From Delphinapterus leucas (taxonomy: Eukaryota > Chordata > Mammalia > Artiodactyla > Monodontidae), in contig NW_022098004.1 in the NCBI RefSeq assembly GCF_002288925.2, forward strand, positions 11,384,061-11,448,060: 64,000 nucleotides of DNA, given 5' to 3'. The position numbers were made by a program, and so were the translations under genes. This document shows, in pieces, positions 43,827 through 59,327 of the stretch (position 1 is its first letter; each line of letters opens with the position of its first letter). The notes below the pieces were generated by a model. It ran no database searches. It saw nothing but the letters and a program-made list of their open reading frames with translations, and was not told the DNA's origin.

Positions 43827-44215
43827 AGGGAAAAGATGCTGTGTGCTTAAGTTCATGACAGGAAGTCTGAAAGAAAGAACCCCTAAGGGACAGAGTTGGG
43901 AGTGACCTTAGTCAAAGCAGAACAATTCCCCAGGGATGGTGGCAAATGGAGGAAGCCGGCCTGAGCCCCTGAAGGGTTAAGATCAGAGCCAGCAGTGAAG
44001 AGTGCATGTGATGTACAGAACAATTTCTCTATAGTCACGCAAAATCATCACATTCCTCAGGATGCATCCTGCGTTTACAATCTCATCTCTTTGCACATAA
44101 CTTTTCTCTGCACGAAATATCCTATGTCATCTTTAAGTGGCTGTTTAAGGCCTACTGGCAGAACAGGAAGTAGAGGTGATAAAGATTAGGGATGGTAGGT
44201 ATAATGGCAGACTGC

Positions 44216-44424
44216 TTTTTTTTTTTTTTTTTGCGGTACGCGGGCCTCTCACTGTTGTGGCCTCTCCCGTTGCAGAGCACAGGCTCCGGACGCGCAGGCT
44301 CAGCGGCCATGGCTCACGGGCCCAGCCGCTCCACGGCATGTGGGATCTTCCCGGACCGGGGCACGAACCTGTGTCCCCTGCATCGGCAGGCAGACTCTCA
44401 ACCACTGCACCACCAGGGAAGCCC
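44216..44424 (-). repeat. CHR-1-type SINE, short form, antisense
   Basis: Poly-T, then 'gcggtacgcgggcctctcac', and end 'ccaccagggaagccc'. Close relative of the 39.0-kb copy but in reverse. Confidence 0.93.
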
Positions 44425-45355
<931 letters not shown>

Positions 45356-45479
45356 TCAAAGCCAAGATGTTCTGAGCTAAATTTGCACACACAGAAGAGT
45401 CAGGATCAAATTACTCAACTGAGAATGGAAGAATATGGCAACATTTTAGTGTCCCTTGCAGACGGAATATAGTTGGTGA

Positions 45480-46454
45480 TTTTTAAACTCTGTTGGCCAT
45501 TTTCTACCTTTTAAATGAGATGGTTAATCCACTGCCATTTAGTGTAATAATTGGTAGTGTGTTTCCAGATCTACCGTTTTGGTATTTGTTTCTTATTTTT
45601 TTCCCACAGGATATCTTGTATTTTTGCTCCCCCTTTCATGCCTCCTCTTGGTTTACTGCATATTGTTTTGCATTCGATTTTACTTTTTTACTCACCCTTT
45701 AGCTATATGACTGTTTATTGTATTTTAGTATTTTCTTTATACATTATAAGACGCATCCTTAATCCATCACAGTCTACTTATATTTTATGTTGTATTACTT
45801 AATATAAAATGTCAGAAGCCTACCATTGGATAATTTTTAACATCCTTCCCTACATAAACACCTGTTCTTTGTGCTACGGTTGTAATAATATATTTTAAAT
45901 CCAGATGTTATAAACTTTATAATTTAATTTACCTAATCAAGAGAAAAATTTAAACACTGGCTTTTACATTTACTGACATATTCATGATTTCCAGTGCCCC
46001 TCATTCCTTCCTGAAGATCTATGTTTTAATCCGGTGTTAGTTCTGTTTAACCTGAAGAATTTCCATCAGTATTTCTTACGGTACAGTTGTGCTGACAACA
46101 GATTCTCTCAGCATTTGTTTAATCTGAACAGGAATTTATTTTACTTTCATTTGTGAAATGTATTTTCGTCCTGTAGAGAATTCTGGGTTGACAGTGCTTC
46201 CTCTTCCAGCACACTAAAGGTATCATTCCATTGTCTTCTGACCTGTGCTCCTGATGAGAGGTCAGCCTTCATTTGTATCCTTATCCCCCTGTATGGAATG
46301 TCTTCTACCAGATTCACCCAAACTGGCTACTTTGAAAACATTCATCTTTATCACGGGTTTTTGGCAACGTGAACAACAAACCCAGGTGTGTTTTTCTCTG
46401 GTTTTTATTCTGCTTGAGATCTTCTGAGTTTCTGGAATCCATACACTGAAGTTG
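45480..46454 (-). mobile_element. Old LINE-1, antisense, first segment
   Basis: 'tcagtatttcttacggtaca', 'gacctgtgctcctgatgaga' and 'gagatcttctgagtttctgg' match antisense old L1. Broken by another repeat at 46,455. Confidence 0.65.
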
Positions 46455-47015
46455 TACTAGTTATCTACTATGGCATAACAAATTATCCCAAAACGCAGTG
46501 ACTTAAAACACGACGTTTTACGGTCTATGATTCTTCTGATTTATGATCCTCTGTCTCAGGGTCTCTCCCAAGGCTATACTCAAAGTGTTGGCAAGGACTG
46601 CAATCAGCTCCGTACTTGAGTGGGGAAGGCTCTGTTTCCAAGCTCACCCTGTGGCTGCTGGCAGTACTCTACTCCTTGCTGGCTGTTGGACTGACAGCCT
46701 CAGTTATTCACTGGCTGTTGGTTGAAGGCTACCCTCAATTCTTTGTCCACGAGAGCTCACGACATGGCAGATTGCTATATTGAAACAAGAAGGCTAGAAG
46801 ACGCAGAGAATTTTGAGCAAGTCAGAAGTCACAGTCTTCTGTAACCCAACCTCTGAAGTGACATCTCATCACCTTTACCATATTCTGTTCTTAAAAGCAA
46901 GTCACAAGGTCCATGCGACATACAAGAGAAGGAAGTTACACAATGGTGTGAACAACAGGCAGTGTGGAAAATCGGGGCCCATCTTGGGGGCTTGCTTCCA
47001 GAGATATTTATTAAG
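46455..47015 (+). repeat. Ancient repeat, family uncertain
   Basis: 'gttatctactatggcataac', 'aaattatcccaaaacgcagt', 'cacgacatggcagattgcta' and 'aatcggggcccatcttgggg' form a common mammalian repeat I recognise but cannot name with certainty. Confidence 0.5.
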
Positions 47016-47051
47016 CAAATCTGAGAAATTTTCAGCCATAGTTTCATCAAA

Positions 47052-47086
<35 letters not shown>

Positions 47087-47357
47087 AGCCTCATTTTATT
47101 TCCTGCCCTTCTGGGACTCCAATTTCTTGCCTGTTAAATCATTGATATTTTCCCACAAGCCACAAAGGGTCTGTCAATGTTTCTTTCAATCTTTTTTTTT
47201 TTTCCTGTGTTCTTCAGACTGAATGATTTCTACTTATGTACCTTCAGGTTTACTGAAGATTCCCTTTGCTATTTCCCATAAGAGCTGAAGTCTATCCAGT
47301 GAATATTTTACTTCTGATGATGTTGTACTTTTCTGTTCTAAAATCTACATTTGCTTC
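47016..47357 (-). mobile_element. Old LINE-1, antisense, second segment
   Basis: 'gtgttcttcagactgaatga', 'accttcaggtttactgaaga' and 'gatgttgtacttttctgttc' continue the L1. A (AAAT)n tract spans 47,048-47,095. Ends at the 13-bp duplication ctacatttgcttc. Confidence 0.65.
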
Positions 47358-47709
47358 GTTTTTTCTTTTCTTTTCTTCTTTTTTTGGCAGCGTTGAGTCT
47401 TTGTTGCTGTGCGCGGGCTTTCTCTAGTTGCAGTGAGCAGGGGCTACACTCCGTTGCAGTGCGCGGGCTTCTCACTGTGGTGACTTCTCTTGTTGTGGAG
47501 CATGGGCTCTAGGTACATGGGCTTCAGTGGTTGCAGCACAGGGGCTCAGTACGTGTGGCACACGGGCCTTAGAGCGCGCAGGCTTCAGTAGTTGTGGTGT
47601 GCGGGCTCGGGAGCTCTGTGGCATGAGGGATCTTCCCAGACCAGGGATCGAACCCATGTCCCCTGCGTTGGCAGGCAGGTTCTTAACCACTGCACCACAA
47701 GAGAAGTCC
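47358..47709 (-). repeat. CHR-type SINE, long form, with perfect target-site duplication
   Basis: T/C-rich start, 'ttgagtctttgttgctgtgc', 'cagaccagggatcgaaccc' and end 'caagagaagtcc'. Flanked by perfect ctacatttgcttc repeats at 47,345-47,357 and 47,710-47,722. Confidence 0.95.
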
Positions 47710-47722
47710 CTACATTTGCTTC

Positions 47723-48330
47723 TTTAATAAAGTTCTCATTTATCTGTTTAGAATACCCTTTGTTTACTTGTGATTATTTTTACCTTCAATTCTTCATACG
47801 TTTTTTAACAGTTGCTTTAAAGTTTTTGCCTGCTGATCAAACACCTGTGTCCCAGGGCCTGTTCCTAATGGTACTTTTATTTTCTTGACTTTGGATCAAA
47901 GTCTACTCTCTTTTGGAATAAGCAATAATTGTTATAATATTCTGGATATGATGGGTGATACATTGTAGAGACTCTGGATTCTGTTATCATTCTCTGAAGA
48001 CTTCTTTTGTTTTCACAAGCAGTTAAATCACAACCTTGTCACAATAATGGAGGTTTTACTTCATCAGGGTGGGCCTGTGTCAGTTTCACTTGTAGTTTTC
48101 AATCATACTCAGTTCTCGGACATCGTCTTTGCTGTAAAGGCAGTGGACCTTCTGTCATTTCTATGGAAAGCTCAGGGCTTTACAAAGCCCATCTCAATTA
48201 ATGAGACTTAAGCTCTAAATTCTCTCTCTCCTCTGGTGGTTGCTGCTGAAATTCCTGTGTGGCTTGTTCACTTTCCCAGCTGCATCTCTCTGCTTGGTTC
48301 CTAGAAATCTCCCCTGTGCATGTGCAGCTC
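47723..48330 (-). mobile_element. Old LINE-1, antisense, third segment
   Basis: 'aacagttgctttaaagtttt', 'tgctgatcaaacacctgtgt' and 'tgtagagactctggattctg' complete the old L1 in order. Confidence 0.6.
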
Positions 48331-51097
<2,767 letters not shown>

Positions 51098-51113
51098 AAA
51101 TTTGCTATCTCCC

Positions 51114-51509
51114 TGGCACTTCCCTGGTGGTCCAGTGGTAAAGAATCCACCTTCTGATGCAGGGGACGCGGGTTCGATCCCTGGTCAGGGAACTAAGATT
51201 CCACATGCTGTGGGGCAACTAAGCCTGCACGCCACAACTATTGAGCTCGTGTGCCTCAACTAGAGAGCCTTGTGTGCCGCAAACTACAGAGCCCACACAC
51301 TCTGAAACCCACACCACAACTACAGAGCCCAGGAGCCCTGGAGCCTGCGTGCCACAACTAGAGAGAGAAAACCCGCACACCACAACTAGAGAGAAGCCTG
51401 TGTGCTGCAACAAAAGAGCCTGCGCCGCAACGAAAGATCCCGCGTGCCTCAACAAAGATCCAGCGTGCTGCAACTAAGACCCGACACAGCCAAAAATAAA
51501 TAAGTAAAT
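51114..51509 (+). repeat. CHR-type SINE with expanded degenerate middle
   Basis: Head ggcacttccctggtggtcca, box B ggttcgatccctggtcaggg, then many degenerate 'acaactagagag' units and an aaataaataagtaaata tail. Flanks share aaatttgctat (51,098 and 51,510), a target-site duplication. Confidence 0.93.
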
Positions 51510-51526
51510 AAATTTGCTATTTTCCC

Positions 51527-52449
51527 TACAAATAGAAACCACTTAATGTTTTAAAGATACCAAATACCTTCAGTTTCCTCCAAGACTTTTTGAAGTGTCC
51601 TAAAGAATTTACATAAGTATAAGGAAGAATTAAGAAAAGCATGAAAAAATTTTAAAGTTGAAATTAAAATGATAAAGTATCAGAGATCATGGTAGATCAT
51701 TTCTATTCTCAGAGTTAAAATCCCAAATGGCTTGAGTATTCATACTGAGCATCCTTCCAGTGTGCTGAGCTGCAGACCCACAGGTTGCCGGAAACATTTT
51801 CATATACATTTAACTTTATTCATCCACAATTATGGCACCATTATTACTTGAAGCTGCTATATTCTCAAGATCTGAAACTTTAAATTTAACTTGTCTGACA
51901 CCACCTTCCTGATCTTCCCCATACATTTCTTACTGTGACCTCCAAATCCAAATAGTTCCCTCTTTTCCACCTCAAATCCATTCTACATGAATTCTAGCGT
52001 CACAGACCCGAGGAAAATCTGTGTATTTAACAGTTATCTTTATCATCTGTTCTACAGCCTTCTAGAGTTTACTACTCTCTTTACTAGTGGTTGCCAAACA
52101 CCTGGGAGTCCTTCACACTCCTTGTTGTCTCCCTGACTTCGTGTGGTGCTCGCTCACTAACATTCTTGGGGATTCCGTGTTCTGGTTCTTTTAGAGTTTG
52201 ACTCATTTGTGATTTTGATGATTGTCTTTCCTTTCCTTTCTTCTCTAGTTAAGCAACTCAGTTCATTTTGTTCCATCACATTCATTTTCCCTTCTAAAAT
52301 TATGGTTCTCATTCTTCTTAGAATACACTGCTGTACTTGCTTACCTATTTTTCTTTTTTAGATTCCATTATCAATATTCACTAATAATGAACAATCGGCT
52401 GCATACTGAACCGGTAGGTTCCCTATAACCACGATGCCCTGGAGAGCTG
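51527..52449. other. Intron, nothing recognised
   Basis: T/C-rich in places. No gene or firm repeat. Confidence 0.4.
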
Positions 52450-52680
52450 GGAAGGGAGGAGCTCGCTTCATGCACTTTGTATGTGTTATGCCACCCAGCC
52501 ACGACCACGCCCCCCTGAGGTTGGTATGATTGGCCCCAATTCAGCGACGAGAAAACAAAGACTGAGAAAGACTCTTCTATCCAAGTTCTGTACCTAATCA
52601 ACAAGAGACCTGGACCTTGAATCCAGATCTCTCTCCCCACCTCTAAATCCTATGCTCTTTGCACCACAACTATCTGATGG
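52450..52680 (-). repeat. MIR, antisense
   Basis: 'tgcactttgtatgtgttatg', 'aattcagcgacgagaaaaca' and 'ccttgaatccagatctct' are the antisense MIR blocks in order. Confidence 0.6.
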
Positions 52681-54084
52681 TCAGTCTCAGATGGGATTGG
52701 GGTTTCAGGGGGTTAAGATTTGAGGGGATACCAGCAAGATGAGAAGAGTTAGGAGGGGTTAAGAGGCTGAATGAGAACATTCTGAAAAAGAAGGAGGAGG
52801 AAAAGGAGGAAGAGGGAGTGGAACTCAGGCATATGGGAGAAAATGATCAGACTGGATTAAGTGGGTGGACGAGTAAATAGGATTGGGGCTTAACTGGAAA
52901 CAAAAGATTCAAAGGTCATACCAGGAGTTCAAAATTTTTCTGCATGACCCACATAACACATGATATTCACATATGAAACACATTTCATTTTAAAGTTCTT
53001 GTCATTCTGTCTGGAACGCCAACCTCTCTTAAGACGACAAATGAGAGGGAACAAAGCAGCTTTATTGTGCAGATGTCTTAGAATCTTCTCTGACTACTGA
53101 AGAAAAATACACCTGATTACTGCTGCTAGAAAACAGTGTGCTGGGGAGCGGCATGAAGGTTCATAGGCAAGTGAGTCCAGAATACGCAGCTGAGGTGTCC
53201 AGACGGAAGAGTCCGTACTGGACAGAAGAGCTAGGAAGGCACTGGAGCTTCTTAAACAGTAAAGTGTTGTGATGGAAGCAGTGTGTTTCTTAGAGGTGAA
53301 TTCTCTTCATGAAGATTAATCTTTTGGATGATACAGTGGGTGGGCAGGAGATACGGACTGATGACCGGCTGAGAGGCCAGTAGGAAAGATCTTGCAGTAA
53401 CTTCATAAATTAGGTCATTAAAGCCCGCACTAAGGCAGAGCTGGTGGGACTCGAGATATTGTCACATAATGAGATGCTCTAAAGGGAGAAAACACAAGAC
53501 CAGAACCATAATTTAGGAGGAGACTGGTTATTAAAAGTAGAGTAAAAGAAAGAGTTAAACGTGGTTTTCTGATTCCTCCTTGAGCTGCTGAAGAAAAAAC
53601 AAACCTGTTTCCAGCAGACTGTTCTAATTTTCAGGTATACCCAGAGGGTAACTGCCAACAACCCGTGAAAGAGTCGCACAGAATAGCCACTCTCAGAAGA
53701 CGGATTCATATTTTCATTAACTCTTTTCCATGGTAAAAACCAACCGTATGTGTCACTTGCCCTTTATGAGGGATCAACACCGCGCATTCATCGAGTGTCA
53801 GAACAAAGCCCTTTTCTGTGCAGTTCTCTGATTAAGGGCAGGCAGAGACTCTAAAGACAATCAAGGCTTTGAACAAAGCTCAGTGTGAACTGACCTTGTT
53901 CTCTTCTTCAGACAACAGCATCTCTGTGACTTCCAGACTGCGACACGTTTGCTAAAGACACAGGGAGCACACACACTAGGCGGCTCTAGGCCTCCATCTT
54001 GGCCAACTTAAACTCCGCAGGAGCTGGTTAAGTAAAACATACTGTGCGACGTGTGTAGGGGGACAAACGCCCCAATGTACTTAC
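52681..54084. other. Intron next to the 54.1-kb exon, nothing firm
   Basis: 53,200-53,470 may be a worn old repeat. No gene. Confidence 0.4.
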
Positions 54085-54282
54085 CTTCCTTATTTACAAG
54101 TCGTGACTTCTTGCAGTAGTAGGTCAGCTCCTGTTCACAGTGCTCCGCACGGTTAACTGTGGCCTGCAGTTGCTCCATGCTGGCCACGTATTCGAAAAAT
54201 CCAGCATAGGGGTTCTCTGGATTGGTACTGCGGACTCTTGTTACATCGGAGCCATTGTGCTGGATGATGGTCCACGCAGTTT
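54085..54282 (-). CDS. CNTNAP4: CNTNAP4 exon, fibrinogen-like domain, first part in window
   Basis: This 198-nt exon encodes codons 1-66 of the visible protein, opening with TAWTIIQHNGSDVTRVRS and including YVASMEQLQATVNRAEHCEQ. The acceptor is a pyrimidine-rich tract ending TACAAG. The donor is AAG|gtaagt. It enters and leaves in phase 1. It belongs to the fibrinogen C-like region of Caspr proteins, with paired cysteines in EHCEQ and YYCKK and a potential N-glycosylation site at NGS. It is the 5'-most exon I can identify. The exon before it should lie beyond base 64,000. Confidence 0.93.
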
Positions 54283-55153
54283 CTTGTATGCAGAAATGGG
54301 GGAAGAAAGAGAGGAGACCATCACTAGTCTGCAAAAGTTAAAATAAATAAAGAAAATCAAAATCACCTTTTATCTGAGTCGAAGTTTTCTAGTCATCAAA
54401 CCTCTCTGAGAGGTAGAATCAACACAAATGGATTCTTAAAACTTTTAAATTATACTAAAGTGACTTTTTCCCCTGAAATTTATACGATTGCCACGCATTT
54501 GCAGCGTTTTTATTCTACTTTTTCATATAATTCAGCCAGAAAATATTCATGGTGAAAAATGTTAAGAAAACTGATTATTAAAACTTGTGGTGCATTTCAT
54601 CAAATCTCACATTCTGCTTTTAGAAGACGTGTCATTATTTTTCTTCAAGAAAGAAAAAAATGATGCTATTATAACTGTAAAACATTGTTGATTGTTAACG
54701 CACCCTGAATTCAGAGATGTTACAATATGAAAAAAAAATGTATCCTTGAATTTGTAAAATATTTTAAATGACATAATGTAAACAATGACTTTTCTAGTCT
54801 TATTGTATCCTGCCAGCAAAAAGAAAGTCAAACTTTTATGGCCTGTATATATACCTCCCTTCAGACAATTTTTAATTATGAGTGTACATCTATTTCTGTT
54901 TTACATCAAGTTTTGAATAGAGGATTTTTTCATAACATGGGAAAATGTACAAAATATTTAAGTGGGGAATGCAGGATACAAAACTATATATAATATGATT
55001 ATGACACAAACACACACATAAATATATATTCATCGGACACAGATGTTAGGAAATTACACCAGAAATACATCTATTTCTTTTAACAGCAAATCTGAAATAT
55101 TCATCTTGGTATCATGTGATGTGCATAATTATGCAATGCAAATAGGAAGTTAC
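54283..55153. other. Intron, AT-rich
   Basis: Short CA and TATA tracts near 55,005-55,030. No exon recognised upstream of 54,282. Confidence 0.5.
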
Positions 55154-55366
55154 TTTTTTTTTTTTTTTTTTTTTGTGGCACGCGGGCCTCTCACTGTTGT
55201 GGCCTCTCCTGTCGCGGAGCACAGGATCCGGACGCACAGCCTCAGCGGCCATGGTTCATGGGCCCAGCTGCTCTGCGGCATGTGGGATCTTCCCAGACCG
55301 GGCACGAACCCGTGTCCCCTGCATTGGCAGGAGGACTCTCAACCACTGCGCCACCAGGGAAGCCCC
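55154..55366 (-). repeat. CHR-1-type SINE, short form, with target-site duplication
   Basis: Poly-T, 'gtggcacgcgggcctctcac', end 'ccaccagggaagcccc'. Flanked by aggaagttac (55,144) and agaagttac (55,367). Confidence 0.94.
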
Positions 55367-56074
55367 AGAAGTTACTTTTTTGAACATGCAGTACAGCATC
55401 AGCAACTCAACTAACACAAGAAATAATATATCTTTGAGTAGGTACTAGAGCTATCACTATTAGCACCTGAATGTCTGTAAACATTTCAATCATACTGATT
55501 ACCAAAACTGTTTAGATGAAACAAAAGTCCGACAAGGTTTGTAACAGAAGATGGCATATTGTATCTATCCTTCAACTTTCCCAGCAATAAATTTATTATA
55601 TTTACTGTGATATACGCAGACCCAAGAACACATTAATCAAAAGGCCTCCGATTTAATAGGTGAGAAACAGATTGGAAGTTGTCAAAACTCTGCTATTAAT
55701 GTGCTGTTAAATCACATAACTCTTCTGTATTAAGAAGAATATTCCAAATTGGAGGAAAAGAGTAGGTAGAAATCCCCGCCAGCCTCTTTTTAGCTAATAC
55801 ATTCACATGGACCAACACAATCAGAACAAGAAATTTCAGTCCCACCCGTCTCCTGGTCATCAGAATTTTGAGTAGAGAGTTCTGTTAAGTAAATGAGACA
55901 GGAGGCAAATTTGACAGCCTTACTCCCCTCCATGCGTGGATCATTATTTTCCTCTGAAACAATAGCTGTTACTTTTATTTCCACCTTGCATTTCAGCTCA
56001 CCAAAGCGCTTTAACAGTAAATTATTTTCCTTAAAGAGGACATGATATATAAGCTCATGAAATTAATTATGGAT
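55367..56074. other. Intron, single-copy, nothing recognised
   Basis: No repeat or coding similarity seen. Confidence 0.5.
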
Positions 56075-56210
56075 GACCAGACAGCAGTACAGTGGAGAGA
56101 TCACCAGGAGACCTGAGCTGCAGATCTGCCATGTGTCTGTGCCCTTAAGAAAGTCAGGCGAAATCTCAGCCTCCATTTCCAAATTTGGAAAGAAAAAAAA
56201 AAAAAAGGGC
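56075..56210 (+). repeat. MIR fragment, sense
   Basis: 'cagcagtacagtggagagat', 'gacctgagctgcagatctgc' and 'ctcagcctccatttccaaat' match MIR in order. A poly-A run follows. Confidence 0.55.
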
Positions 56211-58513
56211 AGAATATAGGGGGCAATATATTAAGTCTGAAATTCTAACATTTTAGCCACACAATCTTGACTATTAGAAATTTAAGATTATTAACCAGGC
56301 AAATCTGTTAGCCTAGCCTCTGTTGGACTCTGCTTTTATTATTCAGCAGAATGATTCATCTTTTCTTGTGGGGAATCAACGGCGTGCATGAAGCAGCTCA
56401 TCTCCGGCTGAGTAGCTGCTGAAAGAGCAGGACAATAAACCTCCTTGAAACCTTTGTCTCTTTGCTTTTTGGGTCACCCTGAGAGGGACTTCCCTATCAC
56501 TTAGCATCCACTGGGCCATGAAGAACACACTGTGTTCTTGTAAGGTCTCTTAAGGTATTGTAAGAAATCCAAGGCCATAGTGCATGACAGCTGTTAAAGG
56601 GCTGCTCATAGAAATGTTTCCTTTTGAAATTCTAAAATTTCCATATGATAGTTTCTGTAAGTGATTTCATTTTCTAGTTATAAAGCGCTACAAAGGAGGA
56701 AGTTACCTGGGATGCCGTGTTTATCAGATAATCAAGATGTCCAGGGCAAAGCAGAGACAATGAAAGCATCACAATGGATTCTGAGCAATGGGAATGAGAG
56801 CCCAGCATCCATGCTCCAAATCGCATGTGCTTTACTAATAGAGGAACGTCTGCAAACTATTATACTGTTCTTTCGGACGTGATTGTGTTATCTGATATTT
56901 CTACAAATACCTATTTAGAAATGACAACTACAAAAAAGTAGCCTTCACAATGCATAATTCAGTATTTTGTGATTTAATCTATCGGTTTTTCCACTATTAG
57001 AAGACTGATAGGTTCTGATTTGCTAACTACACTGATAGGTTCTGATTTGCTAACTATAGTATCTCCGGCACGTGGGCTTGGCAAGTGCTGAAAAAGACAT
57101 TAGTCACTGAAGGAATAAACATGTGAATGAATAAAAACAAAGTGCTGTCCAGACTAGAGCACAGCCTTCCAGGTTATCTGGTTGTCATTCTGTGGTGGCT
57201 CTGAGATTTTCATTGCCTCTTAACTATTTTAGAACTTTGTAAATAGGAGACATCTGATGCAACTGCAAAATAATGATAAGGCTGAAACTGTGAAGGGTAT
57301 GAGACATCCCACTTGCAAGCTAACAAGTTATCTTGCCTTCTATACACATTGTATCTATTTATCTTTAACTCTCTCACTCTAGATGCAGTGAGTGCCAGAT
57401 GCACCTAAGCCTACTGCAGTTGTACCACGAGAGAGGGACCCCCAAATTACAAGACTTGGAGCTTATAGAGGATGGCTGGCACATCTCCACCCTGACAAAG
57501 AGTGAGAGAGGAACTCTGGAATGCAACAAATCTCTGAGGAGAGGGCGGTCAAGTTCTTGGGTTTTACAATGTAGGTAAATACCTCTGGGGGAGATAAGCT
57601 TCAAATCCCTCCAGGGAAATCCACTATCTCTAAGACATATTTACATTAAATTATCCTTTAACACAGACTTCCAGTTTTTTTGCTATTTGTTTTGCTTAGC
57701 AAGCAAGGCATTGTTTCCTTACAAGTAATTCTGTCTACAGACCAGGAAATTCAACCTGGTAGAGGTCGATGGGCTCCTCCACTAGGGAAGAAGCCAGTTT
57801 TGCCTCCCTTGGCCCAGTCACTTCAGCATTACTGATGTATGGATATGTCTGTTCTTTGAATCCTCTTTGAACTGACTGTAACATCTTACCAGTTTCCTCA
57901 GGAATAAGGTTAAACATTAAACAAGATCTTCAAAACGTGATTTTTAGCTTTTATTTTTCTATCTGTGTGAGTGTCGTGATGTCATTTTTTGGAAAATTAT
58001 CCTTTACCAAGTGCAAAGAGAGTTGTCAAGGTAAGGAAACACAGGGAAATAAGAAGAGACAGCAGAAAATCTATGAAATTAATATATATACTAAAACATT
58101 GAAAGGCAGTTTGGGTTTACTGGTGTCTCTCCCTGAAAGTGATTTCTAACATATAGATTGTATGTAAAGCAACTGAGTGATTAAGAACTTGATTTATCTT
58201 GGGCTGACTGCTGTTTTCTAGTGTGATAACAGTGTAAAGAAAAAACATGCTGTTTAAGCAACACAGTTGCAGAGTATGTGTTCCTTCAGGATTAATAGCT
58301 GCGGGTGATAGAGGTGATAAAGACTGTAAGAGTGGGTAGGAAGTGCTGTGTTAAGGAAAGCTGGGAGATGAAAGAAAAGCTAGCATCCTAGAGCAAAACA
58401 TGATGTAAACAAGGCTGCATTTGAATAACGATAGTGAGTTATTAACTCTCATAGCTATTAAGAAGGTCTTTACTATTGAAATCCCTAAAGTAAAGATAGT
58501 TTTGCTATTATGT
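56211..58513. other. Intron, mostly single-copy, 27-bp tandem pair
   Basis: A 27-bp unit starting actgataggttctg is repeated twice at 57,004-57,057 with one terminal change. No gene. Confidence 0.5.
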
Positions 58514-58862
58514 CTTTTTTTTTTAATAAATGTATTTATTTACTTTTGGCTGCGTTGGGTCTTTGTTGCGCGGGCTTTTCTCTAGTTGCAGCGAGTGGGG
58601 GCTACTCTTTGTTGCGGCGCGCGGGCTTCTCATTGTGGTGGCCTCTCTTGTTGTGGAGCATGGGCTCTAGGCGCACGGGCTCAGTAGTTGTGGTACGTGG
58701 GCTCAGTAGTTGTGGCCCGCGGGCTCTAGAGGACAGGCTCACTAATTGCGGTGCCCGGGCTTAGTTGCTCTGAGGCATGTGGGATCTTCCCAGAACAGGG
58801 CTCCAACCCGTATCCCCTGCATTGGCAGGTGGCTTCTTAACCACTGCACCACCAGGGAAGTC
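58514..58862 (-). repeat. CHR-type SINE, long form, antisense
   Basis: Poly-T, 'ggctgcgttgggtctttgtt', end 'accactgcaccaccaggga'. It faces the copy at 59,040 across 177 bp. Confidence 0.92.
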
Positions 58863-59039
58863 TTAACACTCTCCAGACTTCTCATGAAAGGGTCTCAGGG
58901 GCCCCTATCCCAGAATCACATGGGGAGCTTGGATTTAATAGAGTAGACCTTGGTCTCTAAACTTACTGAGTCAGTGAAACTAAATCCAGGAGTCTTGGTA
59001 GTGGGGCACTGGGAAAAGGTGACTTTAAACCATAGAATT

Positions 59040-59327
59040 AGGGATTCCCTGGTGGCGCAGTCGTTGGGAGTCTGCCTGCTATTACGGGGGACACGGGTTC
59101 GAGCCCTGGTCTGGGAGGATCTCGCATGCCGCGGAGCGGCTAGGCCTGTGAGCCACAACTGCTGAGCCTGCGCGTCTGGAGCCTGTGCTCCGCAATAGGA
59201 GGGGCCGCAATAGTGAGAGGCCCGCGCACCGCGATTAAGAGTGGCCCCCGCTTGCCACAACTAGAAAAAGCACTTGCACAGAAACGAAGACCCAACACAG
59301 CAAAAATAAATAAATTAATAAAAAATA
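59040..59327 (+). repeat. CHR-type SINE, hybrid long form
   Basis: Head agggattccctggtggcgca, box B ggttcgagccctgg, 'gcgcgtctggagcctgtgct' as in short forms, then 'cttgccacaactagaaaaag' and an aaataaataaat tail as in long forms. Confidence 0.9.

Noticed and set aside
51219..51477. Repetitive open frames (Cys/Thr/Pro-rich) on both strands
   Set aside because: Both lie within a SINE and its degenerate repeat units. Not a protein gene.
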